A DNA stretch of 13,481 nucleotides from positions 1-13,481 of the forward strand of contig JAJYJR010000087.1 in assembly GCA_021789355.1 (NCBI GenBank). The letters are read 5' to 3'. A program made the position numbers and the translations under genes. The DNA is from Chloroflexota bacterium. GTDB taxonomy: Bacteria; Chloroflexota; Limnocylindria; Limnocylindrales; CSP1-4. Position 1 is the first letter of the stretch. Each line of letters begins with the position of its first letter. The notes under the pieces are model-generated. The model had not been told where the DNA came from, ran no database searches, and saw nothing but the letters and a program-made list of their open reading frames with translations. This document shows positions 1 through 7,629 of the stretch, one piece after another.

Positions 1-2
1 GC

Positions 3-51
3 CCCGGTGTCACGCGGTCGTCACCAGAGGGTGCCGCGCGTTGACACCGGG
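3..51. other. Long composite hairpin at left edge
   Basis: Three stacked stems can be read directly. The outer stem pairs 3-12 (CCCGGTGTCA) with 42-51 (TGACACCGGG), 10 perfect pairs. The middle stem pairs 13-17 (CGCGG) with 34-38 (CCGCG). The inner stem pairs 22-25 (CACC) with 30-33 (GGTG) around an AGAG tetraloop. That gives about 19 pairs with a three-base bulge on the right arm (39-41). No T-run follows, so it is not a classical intrinsic terminator. It could be the end of an upstream transcript, a structured 5' region or a protein-binding palindrome. The pairing is certain; the role is unknown. Confidence 0.5.
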
Positions 52-101
52 CGGGTCGCCGCCCTAGCATCGCCGAGCGCACGTTGCCACATAAGCGATG
101 A

Positions 102-120
102 CGTTGTCAAGACGACAACG
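102..120. promoter_or_regulatory. 19-bp inverted repeat before the exporter gene
   Basis: CGTTGTC (102-108) and GACAACG (114-120) form a perfect 7-bp inverted repeat around AAGAC. It ends 27 bases before the GTG start of the exporter and 12 bases before its ribosome-binding site. A weak -35-like TTGCCA lies at 84-89, which would put the repeat over the -10 region. Size and position suit a repressor operator or a small 5' hairpin. No regulator for it is seen in the window. Confidence 0.35.
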
Positions 121-147
121 GATCCCACATCCAGGAGGCTGCTTCGC

Positions 148-1110
148 GTGCTTGTCGAGCCCGCCGCCACGGATCGCGCTGCCGGCCCCACGCTGCACGA
201 GCGCGCACGGTCAGTGTCACGACGGGACGACGTTGCGGCCCACCTCGTGCTGCTCGGTATCACGGCGGTGTGGGGCACGGGCTTCACGCTCCAGAAGATC
301 GCAACGCGCGAAATGGGCTCGGCGATCTTCAACGTCTTCCGCTTCGGGATCGCGGTCCTCGTGCTGCTGCCGCTCTTCTGGCCCCAGGTGCGACGCACGC
401 CGAGACGCGAGCTGCTCGTCGCCGGCAGCGTCGGCCTGGTCCTCGGGGGGGCCATGATGACCCAGAGCGCCGGCCTCGTGCTGACGACCGCGTCGGTCGG
501 CGGCTTCCTCAGCGGGCTCCCGGTCGTGATGACGCCCTTGCTCGCGATGCCGCTGCTCGGCGAGCGTCCCGGCCCGTGGACGGTGGCAAGCGTGCTGATC
601 GCATCGGTCGGAGTGGCGCTGATCTCCCTGACCGACACGCTCGCGGTCGGGCCGGGCGACCTGCTGGTGCTCGTCTCGAGCGTGGGGTTCGCGCTGCAGA
701 TCGTGCTCACCGGACGCCTCGCCAACCGGATCGATCCGCGCGCCCTCGGGACGATGCAGGCGTTCGGCGGACTCGTCGCCTGCCTCGCGGGCGCGGCCCT
801 GTTCGACCGGATTCCCGGCACGCTCACGCCGGACGTGGTGGCGATCACCGTGCAGCAGGGAGCCATCAACCTGGGGCTCGTCTGGGTCCTCCAGAGCTGG
901 GCCCAGCGGCGGACGAGCGCGACGCGGACCGCGCTTGTGTACACGATGCAGCCCGCCTTCGCGCTGCTGTTTGCCTGGCTCTGGCTCGGCGAGACACTGT
1001 CGTCGAGGGCTGCGCTGGGCGCGGCCGCGGTCCTCATCTCGATGCTGGTCGCCTCGTTTGGCCCGGTGGCGCTCACGCGATGGACGGTGCGTGGGGCCGG
1101 CGCGGCATGA
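148..1110 (+). CDS. DMT-superfamily (EamA-type) transporter
   Basis: This 320-residue polytopic membrane protein belongs to the drug/metabolite transporter family. It shows two tandem EamA halves, about residues 30-155 and 165-300, each with several hydrophobic helices. The first begins at HLVLLGITAVWGTGFTLQKIA, the usual EamA opening with its Trp-Gly pair. The second half closes with the typical LGETLSSRAALGAAAVLI pattern. Members usually export amino acids or small metabolites, but the substrate cannot be read from sequence. The GTG at 148 is chosen because a perfect AGGAGG (133-138) sits 9 bases upstream; a reading that starts at position 7 would run through the hairpin at 3-51. The length fits the family (about 300). 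It is separated from the downstream operon by 656 bases and is probably transcribed alone. Confidence 0.88.
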   Translation: MLVEPAATDRAAGPTLHERARSVSRRDDVAAHLVLLGITAVWGTGFTLQKIATREMGSAIFNVFRFGIAVLVLLPLFWPQVRRTPRRELLVAGSVGLVLGGAMMTQSAGLVLTTASVGGFLSGLPVVMTPLLAMPLLGERPGPWTVASVLIASVGVALISLTDTLAVGPGDLLVLVSSVGFALQIVLTGRLANRIDPRALGTMQAFGGLVACLAGAALFDRIPGTLTPDVVAITVQQGAINLGLVWVLQSWAQRRTSATRTALVYTMQPAFALLFAWLWLGETLSSRAALGAAAVLISMLVASFGPVALTRWTVRGAGAA

Positions 1111-1283
1111 CCGCCTGCGACCCCGGGCCGACGGCTTCCGGGCTCGGCATCGCGACAGGGTGGACTGGCGGGAGCCATCGCGGGCCCATCTCGCCCTGCG
1201 GAGGGACTCTGACACCAGGGCTCACGACCGTCTCCCCATCGCCGTCCCTGGTGTGGCAAACGCAAGGACGCTTGAGAGGCATT

Positions 1284-1309
1284 TGTAACGGTAAGGTAAA
1301 GCGTTTCCG
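1284..1309. promoter_or_regulatory. Candidate distal LacI-type operator pair
   Basis: GGTAAAGCGTTTCCG (1295-1309, central CG at 1302-1303) closely resembles the site before lacI (AGTAAAGCGATTTCG, 12790-12804). A second CG-centred element, TTGTAACGGTAAGG, lies just before it at 1284-1297. The centre of the 1302 site is 246 bases from the promoter-proximal operator at 1548, a distance compatible with looping. No good promoter was found here, so this would be an auxiliary site. Confidence 0.35.
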
Positions 1310-1480
1310 TAGGCGGCTGACGATGGCCTGTCGGCGGCAGTCTCGTGAGTCTCTTGGCGACTGTTCCAGGTGCCTGTCGATGCCAGAGGAATCAACTGGC
1401 GGCACGGAGCGAATGCGCCCACGCATGCCGATCTGAGATCGTCGTCGGGCTTCAGTCCCGTCTCTGGGCGGTGGGGTAGG

Positions 1481-1508
1481 GGCGGAACCACGGCGAACAT
1501 GGTCCGCC
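1481..1508. other. GC-rich hairpin upstream of the operon promoter
   Basis: GGCGGA (1481-1486) and CCA (1488-1490) pair with TGG (1500-1502) and TCCGCC (1503-1508): nine pairs, one bulged A and a nine-base loop. It lies just upstream of the -35 box at 1522 and has no T-run. It may stop or shield read-through from upstream, or may be chance in GC-rich DNA. Confidence 0.3.
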
Positions 1509-1521
1509 GCCGCCCGTGCCC

Positions 1522-1550
1522 TTGACGCCGCCTGTAGACTACTGTAACGC
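1522..1550 (+). promoter_or_regulatory. Promoter of the amino-sugar operon
   Basis: TTGACG (1522-1527) is followed by a 17-base spacer and TAACGC (1545-1550). The -10 is poor by itself, but the same TTGACG / TAnCGn layout recurs at two other places in the window next to the regulator gene. An alternative -10 is TAGACT (1535-1540), though it has no good -35. Either choice places the CG-centred operator at 1541-1556 over the -10 or the start point. The leader to the first gene would be about 210 bases. Confidence 0.45.
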
Positions 1551-1556
1551 TTTAGT
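1541..1556. promoter_or_regulatory. LacI-family operator over the operon promoter
   Basis: ACTGTAACGCTTTAGT is an imperfect palindrome centred on the CG at 1548-1549, with outer ACT/AGT matching. It shares the 11-base pattern ACTG(T/A)AACGCT with the reverse complement of the site before the dehydrogenase (12898-12919). It fits the general LacI/PurR-type TGnAACGnTTnCA pattern loosely. The likely regulator is the LacI-family protein encoded at 11692-12762. Confidence 0.45.
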
Positions 1557-1766
1557 GGAGCCCTCAAGTGGACAAGCTGTCAGTCCGATGCCGTGGGCGC
1601 CACCGTCATTCCGGCAAGACCGGAGGGCGATCGGGACCGACTCCAGAGGGGGAGCCATATCGAACCGACCGTCGTACCTGTTTGACGAGCCGTCTGCCGC
1701 CGAGTCGATCGGCGAGGCAGCCCACAGCCACGAAACGACTCCTGCCGATCCAGCCCGAGGTTCAGT

Positions 1767-3017
1767 ATGTTCTCTTCCCTCGAGTCACGCGTTCTCGATG
1801 CGATCCATGAGGAAGAGATCGTCGGCCTGACCCAGGAGCTGATCCGGATCCCGACTGTTGGCCGGGACGAGCAGGCCATCGCGGAGCACGTGGCGGGGCG
1901 GATGCGCGGGTGGGGCTTCCCGGAAGTCCTGGTCCAGGGCATCGAGGGGCACCCGGGCCGAGCGAATCTCGTCGCGACGATCCCGGGACACAGCAGGCGT
2001 CCGTGCCTGCTGACCACTGCCCACACGGACACCGCGCCCGTCGATCTTGCTGACCGAGCCACGTGGGTTTGCGACCCCTTTGCCGGAGAGATCCGCGACG
2101 GCCACGTGTTCGGAAGAGGGGCGCACGACGATAAGGCCGGCTGCGCAATCGTGACGCTCGCCGCGAAAGCCATCCTGGACGCCGGCGTGACCCTGCCCGG
2201 GGACCTCGTGGTCGCTCTCGTTGCGGACGAAGAGGGTCTGATGCTCGGGATGCGTCAGCTCATCCGGTCGGGACTGCATCGTTCGATCGATGCCTGCATC
2301 GGAGCGGATCCCTTCGACGGTCAGGCGCTCTTCGAATCCTTCGGTGGCCGCACGTACGGCGTTGTCACCGTGAAGGGGCGCACGGCCCATGCAGGCACGC
2401 CACCCTGGTCCCGGGAGGGGACCAACGCGGTAACCAAGGCCGCGAAGCTCATCAACGCGCTGGACCGACGCCAGCCCAGCTACCCGGAGCATCCGCTCTG
2501 GGGCCGGCCCTACTGGCAGGTGCTGCGAGTCGAGTCAGGGTGGGGCGGCACGTTGACAGCCCAGCTGCCGGACCGATGCCGTCTGCTGGTCGACGCGCGC
2601 CTGGTGCCCGACCAGGACCCCGAAGCCGTGTGGGAGGAATTGCGGGGAGTACTGGCGGAACTCGAGTCCGACGACCCCGACTTCGTATGGGAGCTCGAGG
2701 TGCCTGATCACCGTCCCGGCTATCACACCACGCTCGCCGACCCGGTGACCATGGCCGTCTCGTCGGCATATCACCAGCTGACCGGCCTGCACCTCACGGT
2801 GCGAGAGCCGGATGAGTCAGGCCCACTCAACATCGGCACCACCGATACCCATTACCTGGCCTACGAAGGCATTCCCTGCGTCAACCTGCCCGGGCCGGTC
2901 GCTGAAACGCAGCCGGTCAACGCCCATCTTGCCAACGAGAACGTGACCATCGCCACTCTTGTGGCCAGCACCCGATGTCTTGCGTTGGCGATCCTTCGCT
3001 ATTTCAACGTCCGATGA
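1767..3017 (+). CDS. M20-family metallo-amidohydrolase/peptidase
   Basis: This 416-residue protein resembles ArgE/DapE/carboxypeptidase-G2-type M20 enzymes, which hydrolyse amide bonds with two zinc ions in the cytoplasm. The metal and catalytic motifs are visible: HTD (His86, Asp88), GRGAHDDKAG with the bridging Asp121, DEEG with Glu155 (general base) and Glu156, an Asp at 181 in GADPF, and a terminal His387 in NAHLANE. The dimerisation-domain histidine motif RTAHAGTP is at 206-212, with His208. The length is normal for the family. The ATG at 1767 is preceded by only a weak CGAGG (1756-1760). It is the first gene of the operon, 26 bases before the binding-protein gene, which suggests it acts on the imported ligand. 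The substrate is unknown: an N-acyl amino acid, a dipeptide or an acylated amino sugar conjugate are all possible. Confidence 0.85.
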   Translation: MFSSLESRVLDAIHEEEIVGLTQELIRIPTVGRDEQAIAEHVAGRMRGWGFPEVLVQGIEGHPGRANLVATIPGHSRRPCLLTTAHTDTAPVDLADRATWVCDPFAGEIRDGHVFGRGAHDDKAGCAIVTLAAKAILDAGVTLPGDLVVALVADEEGLMLGMRQLIRSGLHRSIDACIGADPFDGQALFESFGGRTYGVVTVKGRTAHAGTPPWSREGTNAVTKAAKLINALDRRQPSYPEHPLWGRPYWQVLRVESGWGGTLTAQLPDRCRLLVDARLVPDQDPEAVWEELRGVLAELESDDPDFVWELEVPDHRPGYHTTLADPVTMAVSSAYHQLTGLHLTVREPDESGPLNIGTTDTHYLAYEGIPCVNLPGPVAETQPVNAHLANENVTIATLVASTRCLALAILRYFNVR

Positions 3018-3043
3018 GGTCCAGACGTGGAGGCATTCAAGAG

Positions 3044-4684
3044 ATGAAACGGCTCAACCTGACGGCGATCATCCTCGCGGCGTTGCTGTCCACCATGGCG
3101 TGTACGAGTGCATCCGCACCATCGAGCGGCGCCACATCATCGGGTGGAACGGCAGGCTCGTCAGGCGGTTCATCGGCGGCACTGTCGAGTCTCGTCGTGG
3201 GCACGCTGGCTGTGCCGAACGTGCTCTGCGCATGCCAGCAGTCGGGCCGGCAGGTTGCCGAGATCAGCGCCCAGCTCTTTGCCAGCCCGGTGCTGGTCCC
3301 GTCGAGCCTGTCGCAGCCCCAGCCGTACGTCGCGAAGAGTTGGAGCGTGTCGCCCGATGGCCTCACCGTGACATTGCACATCGATCCGAACGCGAAGTTC
3401 AGTGACGGGCAACCGATCACCTCGACCGACATCGCGTTCTCGATCAGCCAGGTGAAGAAGTACCACGGATTCGGTCCACAGCTGTTCGGCGACGTCGCGT
3501 CCGTGGATACCAGTGATCCGGCCACCGCGGTGATCCACCTGAGCCAACCGGATCCGGCGCTCTTCGTGGCCATGACGCCGCCGCTGTTGCCGATTCTGCC
3601 CGAGCACATCTATGGCAATTCCACCGATCTCAAGACCGACCCGAGGATGATGCAGAACGTCGTGTCCTCTGGCCCGTATCGCCTGGTGTCATACACACCG
3701 AACGAGCAGATCGTTCTCGCGCCCAACCCGGACTTCTTCATGAAGAACTGGACGCTGGTCAAGCAGCTCGTCATCAAGCAGTACTCGGACGAGAGCACCA
3801 TGGCAATCGCGCTATCGTCCGGGGAAGCGCAGATGGCAGACATTGAGGATCCCGGCATCATCGCCAACCTGCAGGGGAACAAGAACGTTCAGGTTTCGCC
3901 ATTGGGCGGCGAGGGGATCGGCGGGATCAACTGGCTGGAATTCAACACGAAGGCCAGGTACCTCCAGGATGTTGCCGTCCGCCAGGCCATTGCTTACGGG
4001 ACTGACGTCAACGCGATCATCAAGGACCTTCAGCACGGTGTGACCAGGCCCGCGCCCGGGCCGATCGCCCCCGGTCTCCCCGAGTTCAATGCGTCGTCCG
4101 TGGTGACCTATCCGTACGACCCGCAGAAGGCCAACCAGTTGCTCGACTCGGCAGGATACCCGCGAGGCGCGGACGGGATGCGGTTCACCCTGACACTGGA
4201 CGTGGACAATCAGAACCCGCCCGCCTACTCGACACTCTTGGCGCAGGAACTGAAGTCCGAGCTGGCCCAGATCGGCATCGGCATCACGCTGCGGGAGGGC
4301 CCAGCCGCGTCGGAGTACCCCATCGTCTCCAACTACAAGTACGACATCTTCATCAACGACGTGTTCAACTGGGGCGATCCGTCCATCGGCGTCGCCAGGA
4401 CCTACCTGTGTTCGAACATCCGTCCGGGCGTCATGTTCACCAACACGTCCCAGTACTGCAACTCACAGGTCGACCAGTTGCTCACCGCAGCAGCCTCGGA
4501 AGTCGATCCGGCCAAGAGGCAGAGTGACTACGATCAGTTCCAGCACATCGTTACGCAGGACGTTCCCATCAGGTTCCTGACGACAGAGAGCTTCCACATC
4601 GTCGCGAAGGCTGGCATCACAGGGCTACCCACCGGTCCGTGGGGCGTGATGGCTCCCTTCTACGACCTGTCCGCCGCGAACTAG
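3044..4684 (+). CDS. Family 5 ABC substrate-binding lipoprotein
   Basis: This 546-residue extracytoplasmic solute-binding protein is of the DppA/OppA (SBP_bac_5) family. The N-terminus is a lipoprotein signal (MKR, hydrophobic stretch, LLSTMAC with Cys20 as the lipidation site), followed by a Ser/Gly/Ala-rich linker to about residue 47. Typical family patterns follow: PYVAKSWSVSPDGLTVTLHI, KFSDGQPITSTDIAFS, an NPDFF segment, VRQAIAYGTDVNAII and YDPQKANQLLDSAGY. The start at 3044 is chosen over longer in-frame options because it gives the signal peptide and has GGAGG (3029-3033) 10 bases upstream; longer forms would overlap the M20 gene. This family binds peptides, but some members bind oligosaccharides, including the chitobiose importer of Vibrio. 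The downstream NagA/NagB genes make an amino-sugar ligand plausible here. Confidence 0.9.
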   Translation: MKRLNLTAIILAALLSTMACTSASAPSSGATSSGGTAGSSGGSSAALSSLVVGTLAVPNVLCACQQSGRQVAEISAQLFASPVLVPSSLSQPQPYVAKSWSVSPDGLTVTLHIDPNAKFSDGQPITSTDIAFSISQVKKYHGFGPQLFGDVASVDTSDPATAVIHLSQPDPALFVAMTPPLLPILPEHIYGNSTDLKTDPRMMQNVVSSGPYRLVSYTPNEQIVLAPNPDFFMKNWTLVKQLVIKQYSDESTMAIALSSGEAQMADIEDPGIIANLQGNKNVQVSPLGGEGIGGINWLEFNTKARYLQDVAVRQAIAYGTDVNAIIKDLQHGVTRPAPGPIAPGLPEFNASSVVTYPYDPQKANQLLDSAGYPRGADGMRFTLTLDVDNQNPPAYSTLLAQELKSELAQIGIGITLREGPAASEYPIVSNYKYDIFINDVFNWGDPSIGVARTYLCSNIRPGVMFTNTSQYCNSQVDQLLTAAASEVDPAKRQSDYDQFQHIVTQDVPIRFLTTESFHIVAKAGITGLPTGPWGVMAPFYDLSAAN

Positions 4685-4718
4685 AGCGCGCATGGCATGG
4701 GGAGGCGGTCGGCGCAAT

Positions 4719-4741
4719 CCGGGCGACATCTCGTCGCCGGG
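4719..4741. other. Hairpin in the gap between binding protein and permease
   Basis: Thirty-four bases after the binding-protein stop, CCGGGCGAC (4719-4727) pairs with GTCGCCGGG (4733-4741) around ATCTC, 8 of 9 positions matching. No T-run follows. Hairpins here often protect binding-protein mRNA or reduce read-through so that the binding protein exceeds the membrane components. The rest of the 232-base gap (4685-4916) holds only a doubtful 27-codon frame (4830-4913) in frame with the permease and closed by TAG at 4911-4913. Confidence 0.4.
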
Positions 4742-4916
4742 TTGCCGGTCGGCTGCCCCCCTGCCGCTCCGGCCGGGCCGACTGTCACGGATGCGACCTG
4801 TCCGGCCGCGACGTGCTGTTGAGGCCACGATGCCCCAAGGAGTCATCCAGCCGGTGATGTGTCGAGTGCGCACTGGACGCTGCCGCTACCGGTCGGCGGG
4901 GGCAGGCAGGTAGGTC

Positions 4917-5903
4917 GTGGTCCGTAGAATTGCCGTTCGCCTGGCAAACGCCGTGGTGCTGATCGTCGCCGTGGTCGTGCTTTCGTACCTGCTGCTCTAC
5001 CTGGCGCCCGGCGGGCCGATCGCCGCCATCGAGGGGGCCTCCGGCGCCGCGCTCTCGCCACAGATGCAGGCGCAGCTGACGCATCAGTTCGGGCTCGATC
5101 GGCCCTGGTACGTCCAGGCGGCAACGTGGTTCGTGCAGGTCCTGCAGGGGAATTTCGGCGTCTCCTTCTACTACAGCCGGCCGGTGACGGGACTGGTGCT
5201 GGGAGCGCTGTCGAACACGATCGTCCTCGCGCTCACGGCCTTCGTGCTGTCTTCCGTCATCGGTACCGCCGCCGGCGTGATCGCCGCGCAGAAGCCGCGC
5301 GGCGCGGTCAGCCGGGGCGTGACGATCCTGGCGATCGCGGGCTACTCCGCACCCCCTTTCTGGATCGCCATCATCCTGCTGGTCGTCTTCGCCTCGGCCA
5401 TCCGGGTCTTCCCGGTGTCCGGGATGGCCTCTGCCATTCCGCCGACGGGGTTCCTCAATCAGCTGGGAGACCTGGCGGCGCACCTGACCCTTCCGGCCGT
5501 GACGCTCACGCTCGCCTGGGTTGGAACGTACGCGAGGACGGCTCGGGCGAGCATGATCGAGGTGATGCAGTCCGACTACATTCGGACTGCATACGCCAAG
5601 GGCGCCAGTGACCTGTCGGTCGTCTTCAGGCACGCGCTACGGAACGCATTGTTGCCGGTGCTGACCCTGGCCGGCATGCAGGTAGGGACGATGGTGTCCG
5701 GCGCGATCCTGGTGGAGACAGTCTTCTCGTGGCCGGGGATCGGCCCGCTGGCGCTGCAGGGGGTGTCGTCGCGCGACACCCCGCTCCTGGTCGGCATCTT
5801 CGTCATCAGCTCCGTGGCCGTGATCGTCGCGAACTTCGTGACGGATGCGCTGTACAGCGTGGTGGATCCCAGGATCCGGGTCGGGGCCACGTCGTCCAGA
5901 TGA
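4917..5903 (+). CDS. ABC importer permease, DppB/OppB family
   Basis: This 328-residue inner-membrane protein has an N-terminal helix (about 8-30), the family's periplasmic segment LAPGGPI...LSPQMQAQLTHQFGLDRP, and further helices to the C-terminus. The cytoplasmic coupling (EAA) loop is seen at about 225-250 (IRTAYAKGASDL...RHALRNALLPVLT), followed by FSWPGIG, typical of DppB. An in-frame TAG at 4911-4913 makes the GTG at 4917 the first available start; purine-rich GGCAGGCAGG (4901-4910) lies 6 bases before it. The stop overlaps the next start (ATGA at 5900), so the two permeases are translationally coupled and should form the heterodimeric channel. Confidence 0.9.
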   Translation: MVRRIAVRLANAVVLIVAVVVLSYLLLYLAPGGPIAAIEGASGAALSPQMQAQLTHQFGLDRPWYVQAATWFVQVLQGNFGVSFYYSRPVTGLVLGALSNTIVLALTAFVLSSVIGTAAGVIAAQKPRGAVSRGVTILAIAGYSAPPFWIAIILLVVFASAIRVFPVSGMASAIPPTGFLNQLGDLAAHLTLPAVTLTLAWVGTYARTARASMIEVMQSDYIRTAYAKGASDLSVVFRHALRNALLPVLTLAGMQVGTMVSGAILVETVFSWPGIGPLALQGVSSRDTPLLVGIFVISSVAVIVANFVTDALYSVVDPRIRVGATSSR

Positions 5904-6784
5904 ACGCGCGAGGGGTTGAATCCGGCACTCGGAGCGGAGCTCGCCGTCGGACGGTCGCAGTCGTTCGGTCGATCGTGACGGACCGCGCTGCACTGGCGGG
6001 CCTGATCCTGCTCGCGCTGGTGCTCCTCGGCTCGGCGGCAGGTCCCCTTCTCTACGGCAGCCACGCGGACGCACTGGTTGCGGCGCCGCTCATCCCGCCG
6101 TTCACTCCCGGTGCGCCCCTGCTCGGGACGGACGCCGTCGGGCGCGACACGCTCGCGCAACTGCTCGCCGGCGGGCCGCCGACCCTGGCGGTCGCGGCGC
6201 TCGCGGCGGCCATCAGCGTGGTCGTGGGGATCACCGTGGGGGGGCTCGCGGGGTACTTCGGCGGCTGGATCGACGCGATCCTGATGCGGATGACCGAGCT
6301 GGTGATGGTGATTCCCCTGATCCTGTTTGCGATCGCGATCCTCGCGTTCGTGCCGGCCACGGCCCTCAACATCGCGGCCGTGATCGGGGTTCTCAGCTGG
6401 CCCATGACGGCGCGGGTGGCCAGGGCCGAGTTCCTGCGGCTGCGCGAGCTGGACTTCGTCACGTCGGCGCGCGTCGTCGGGGCGAGCGATTCCTACCTGA
6501 TGTGGCGAGTGATCCTGCCCAACGCCCTGTCTCCCCTGCTGGTCATGGCGAGCCTGGCCGTCGCGGGCGCCATCCTCGTCGCCGCCGGACTCAGCTTCGT
6601 CGGGCTCGTCGATCCCAACCAGCCGAGCTGGGGACTGATGCTGGCCTTCAACCGGTCTGCCCTGCTCTACGACCCTTGGCCCACGACGTTTGCCGGTCTG
6701 GCGATCTTCGTGACGGTTCTCGGGGTGGGTCTGCTCGCCGATGGGCTGAATGACGCCCTCAATCCACGTCTCAGGCAGTCATGA
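5900..6784 (+). CDS. ABC importer permease, DppC/OppC family
   Basis: This 294-residue partner permease has an N-terminal helix at about 30-50, then the hallmark PLLGTDAVGRDTLAQLL (73-89) that precedes the core domain in DppC-type proteins. The EAA coupling loop is at about 181-215 (LRELDFVTSARVVGASDSYLM...ILPNALSP). The ATG at 5900 is chosen for its 4-base overlap with the upstream permease stop and because the resulting N-terminus matches the usual DppC length; longer in-frame readings would lie inside the upstream gene. Its own stop overlaps the next gene's start (ATGA at 6781). Confidence 0.9.
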   Translation: MNARGVESGTRSGARRRTVAVVRSIVTDRAALAGLILLALVLLGSAAGPLLYGSHADALVAAPLIPPFTPGAPLLGTDAVGRDTLAQLLAGGPPTLAVAALAAAISVVVGITVGGLAGYFGGWIDAILMRMTELVMVIPLILFAIAILAFVPATALNIAAVIGVLSWPMTARVARAEFLRLRELDFVTSARVVGASDSYLMWRVILPNALSPLLVMASLAVAGAILVAAGLSFVGLVDPNQPSWGLMLAFNRSALLYDPWPTTFAGLAIFVTVLGVGLLADGLNDALNPRLRQS

Positions 6785-7629
6785 ACGGCGCCGTTCTGCA
6801 GGTCCGTAGCCTGTCCGTCGCGTTCGGTGACACGACCGTCGTGGACGACGTGTCGTTCGATCTGGCCCCGCACGAGACGCTCGCACTGGTCGGCGAGTCC
6901 GGTTCGGGCAAGTCGGTCACGGCGCTGTCGATCTTGCGGCTCATCGACCTGGTGCCAGGCGCGAAGATCAAGAGTGGACGGGTTCTCCTTCGCGCCGAGC
7001 GAGGGCAGGTCGACCTCACGCAGCTGTCCAGGCGGGAGATGCGATCGATCCGGGGGCAGGAGATCTCGATGATCTTCCAGGATCCGCTTGCCTCGCTCAA
7101 TCCGGTCCTGAGCATCGGCGACCAGGTCGCGGAGGTCCTCCGGATACACAGGAAGCTGAGCAGGCGGGACGCGCTGAGGGTCGCGACCGAGATGCTGACC
7201 CGGGTGCGGATTCCCGACGCGCGTCGTGTCGCGCGGCAGTACCCCCACGAGCTGTCGGGAGGCATGCGGCAGCGGGTCGTTATCGCCATGGCGCTCGCCT
7301 GCGAGCCGAAGGTGCTCATCGCTGACGAACCGACCACCGCCCTGGACGTGACCATCCAGGAGCAGGTGCTGGGCCTGATGCAGGTGCTGCAGGAAGAGTT
7401 CGCGATGGCCGTCCTGTTCATCAGCCACAACATGGGCGTGGTCGCCCAGATCGCCGATCGCGTCATGGTCATGCAGCGGGCACGCATCGTCGAGGAGGGT
7501 CCGGTCGAGCAGATCTTCGGCGAGCCCCACGCTGCGTACACGCGAACCCTTCTCGCGGCCGTTCCCCGTCTCGGCAGCATGGCGGGCCGGGATGGGCCCA
7601 TGCGGTTCAGCATCGGTGCCGACGCATGA
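6781..7629 (+). CDS. ABC importer ATPase, DppD/OppD type
   Basis: This 282-residue cytoplasmic ATPase should energise the peptide-family importer. Walker A GESGSGKS is at 38-45, the Q-loop glutamine in MIFQDP at 100, signature LSGGMRQR at 158-165, Walker B VLIADEPTTALD at 188-199, and the H-loop histidine in ISHNM at 226. All key catalytic residues are intact. It is shorter than typical DppD/OppD proteins (about 320-330): the tail after HAAYTRTLLAAVP is brief and has no cysteine, so the usual oligopeptide-ATPase C-terminal cysteine cluster is absent. It overlaps both neighbours by ATGA, so subunit stoichiometry with the next ATPase is likely matched by coupled translation. Confidence 0.92.
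   Translation: MNGAVLQVRSLSVAFGDTTVVDDVSFDLAPHETLALVGESGSGKSVTALSILRLIDLVPGAKIKSGRVLLRAERGQVDLTQLSRREMRSIRGQEISMIFQDPLASLNPVLSIGDQVAEVLRIHRKLSRRDALRVATEMLTRVRIPDARRVARQYPHELSGGMRQRVVIAMALACEPKVLIADEPTTALDVTIQEQVLGLMQVLQEEFAMAVLFISHNMGVVAQIADRVMVMQRARIVEEGPVEQIFGEPHAAYTRTLLAAVPRLGSMAGRDGPMRFSIGADA

Larger units (their letters stand above)
1111..1766. other. 656-base intergenic regulatory region
   Basis: I find no convincing gene here; the small open frames lack ribosome-binding sites and family resemblance. It holds a 9-bp inverted repeat (ACACCAGGG at 1212-1220 against CCCTGGTGT at 1246-1254), an AT-richer patch with CG-centred operator-like sequences (1284-1309), a GC-rich hairpin (1481-1508), and a promoter with overlapping operator (1522-1556). 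The last roughly 210 bases would be the 5' leader of the operon. A small hairpin lies in that leader (TCCGG 1610-1614, CCGGA 1620-1624). No riboswitch class was recognised. Confidence 0.5.

Noticed and set aside
1212..1254. 9-bp inverted repeat as a terminator of the exporter gene
   Set aside because: The loop is 25 bases and no T-run follows. About one such repeat is expected by chance in a window of this size.
21..1265. Long minus-strand open frame opposite the exporter gene
   Set aside because: Arg/Ser/Ala-rich translation without family motifs, opposite a clear membrane transporter; typical of GC-rich antisense frames.
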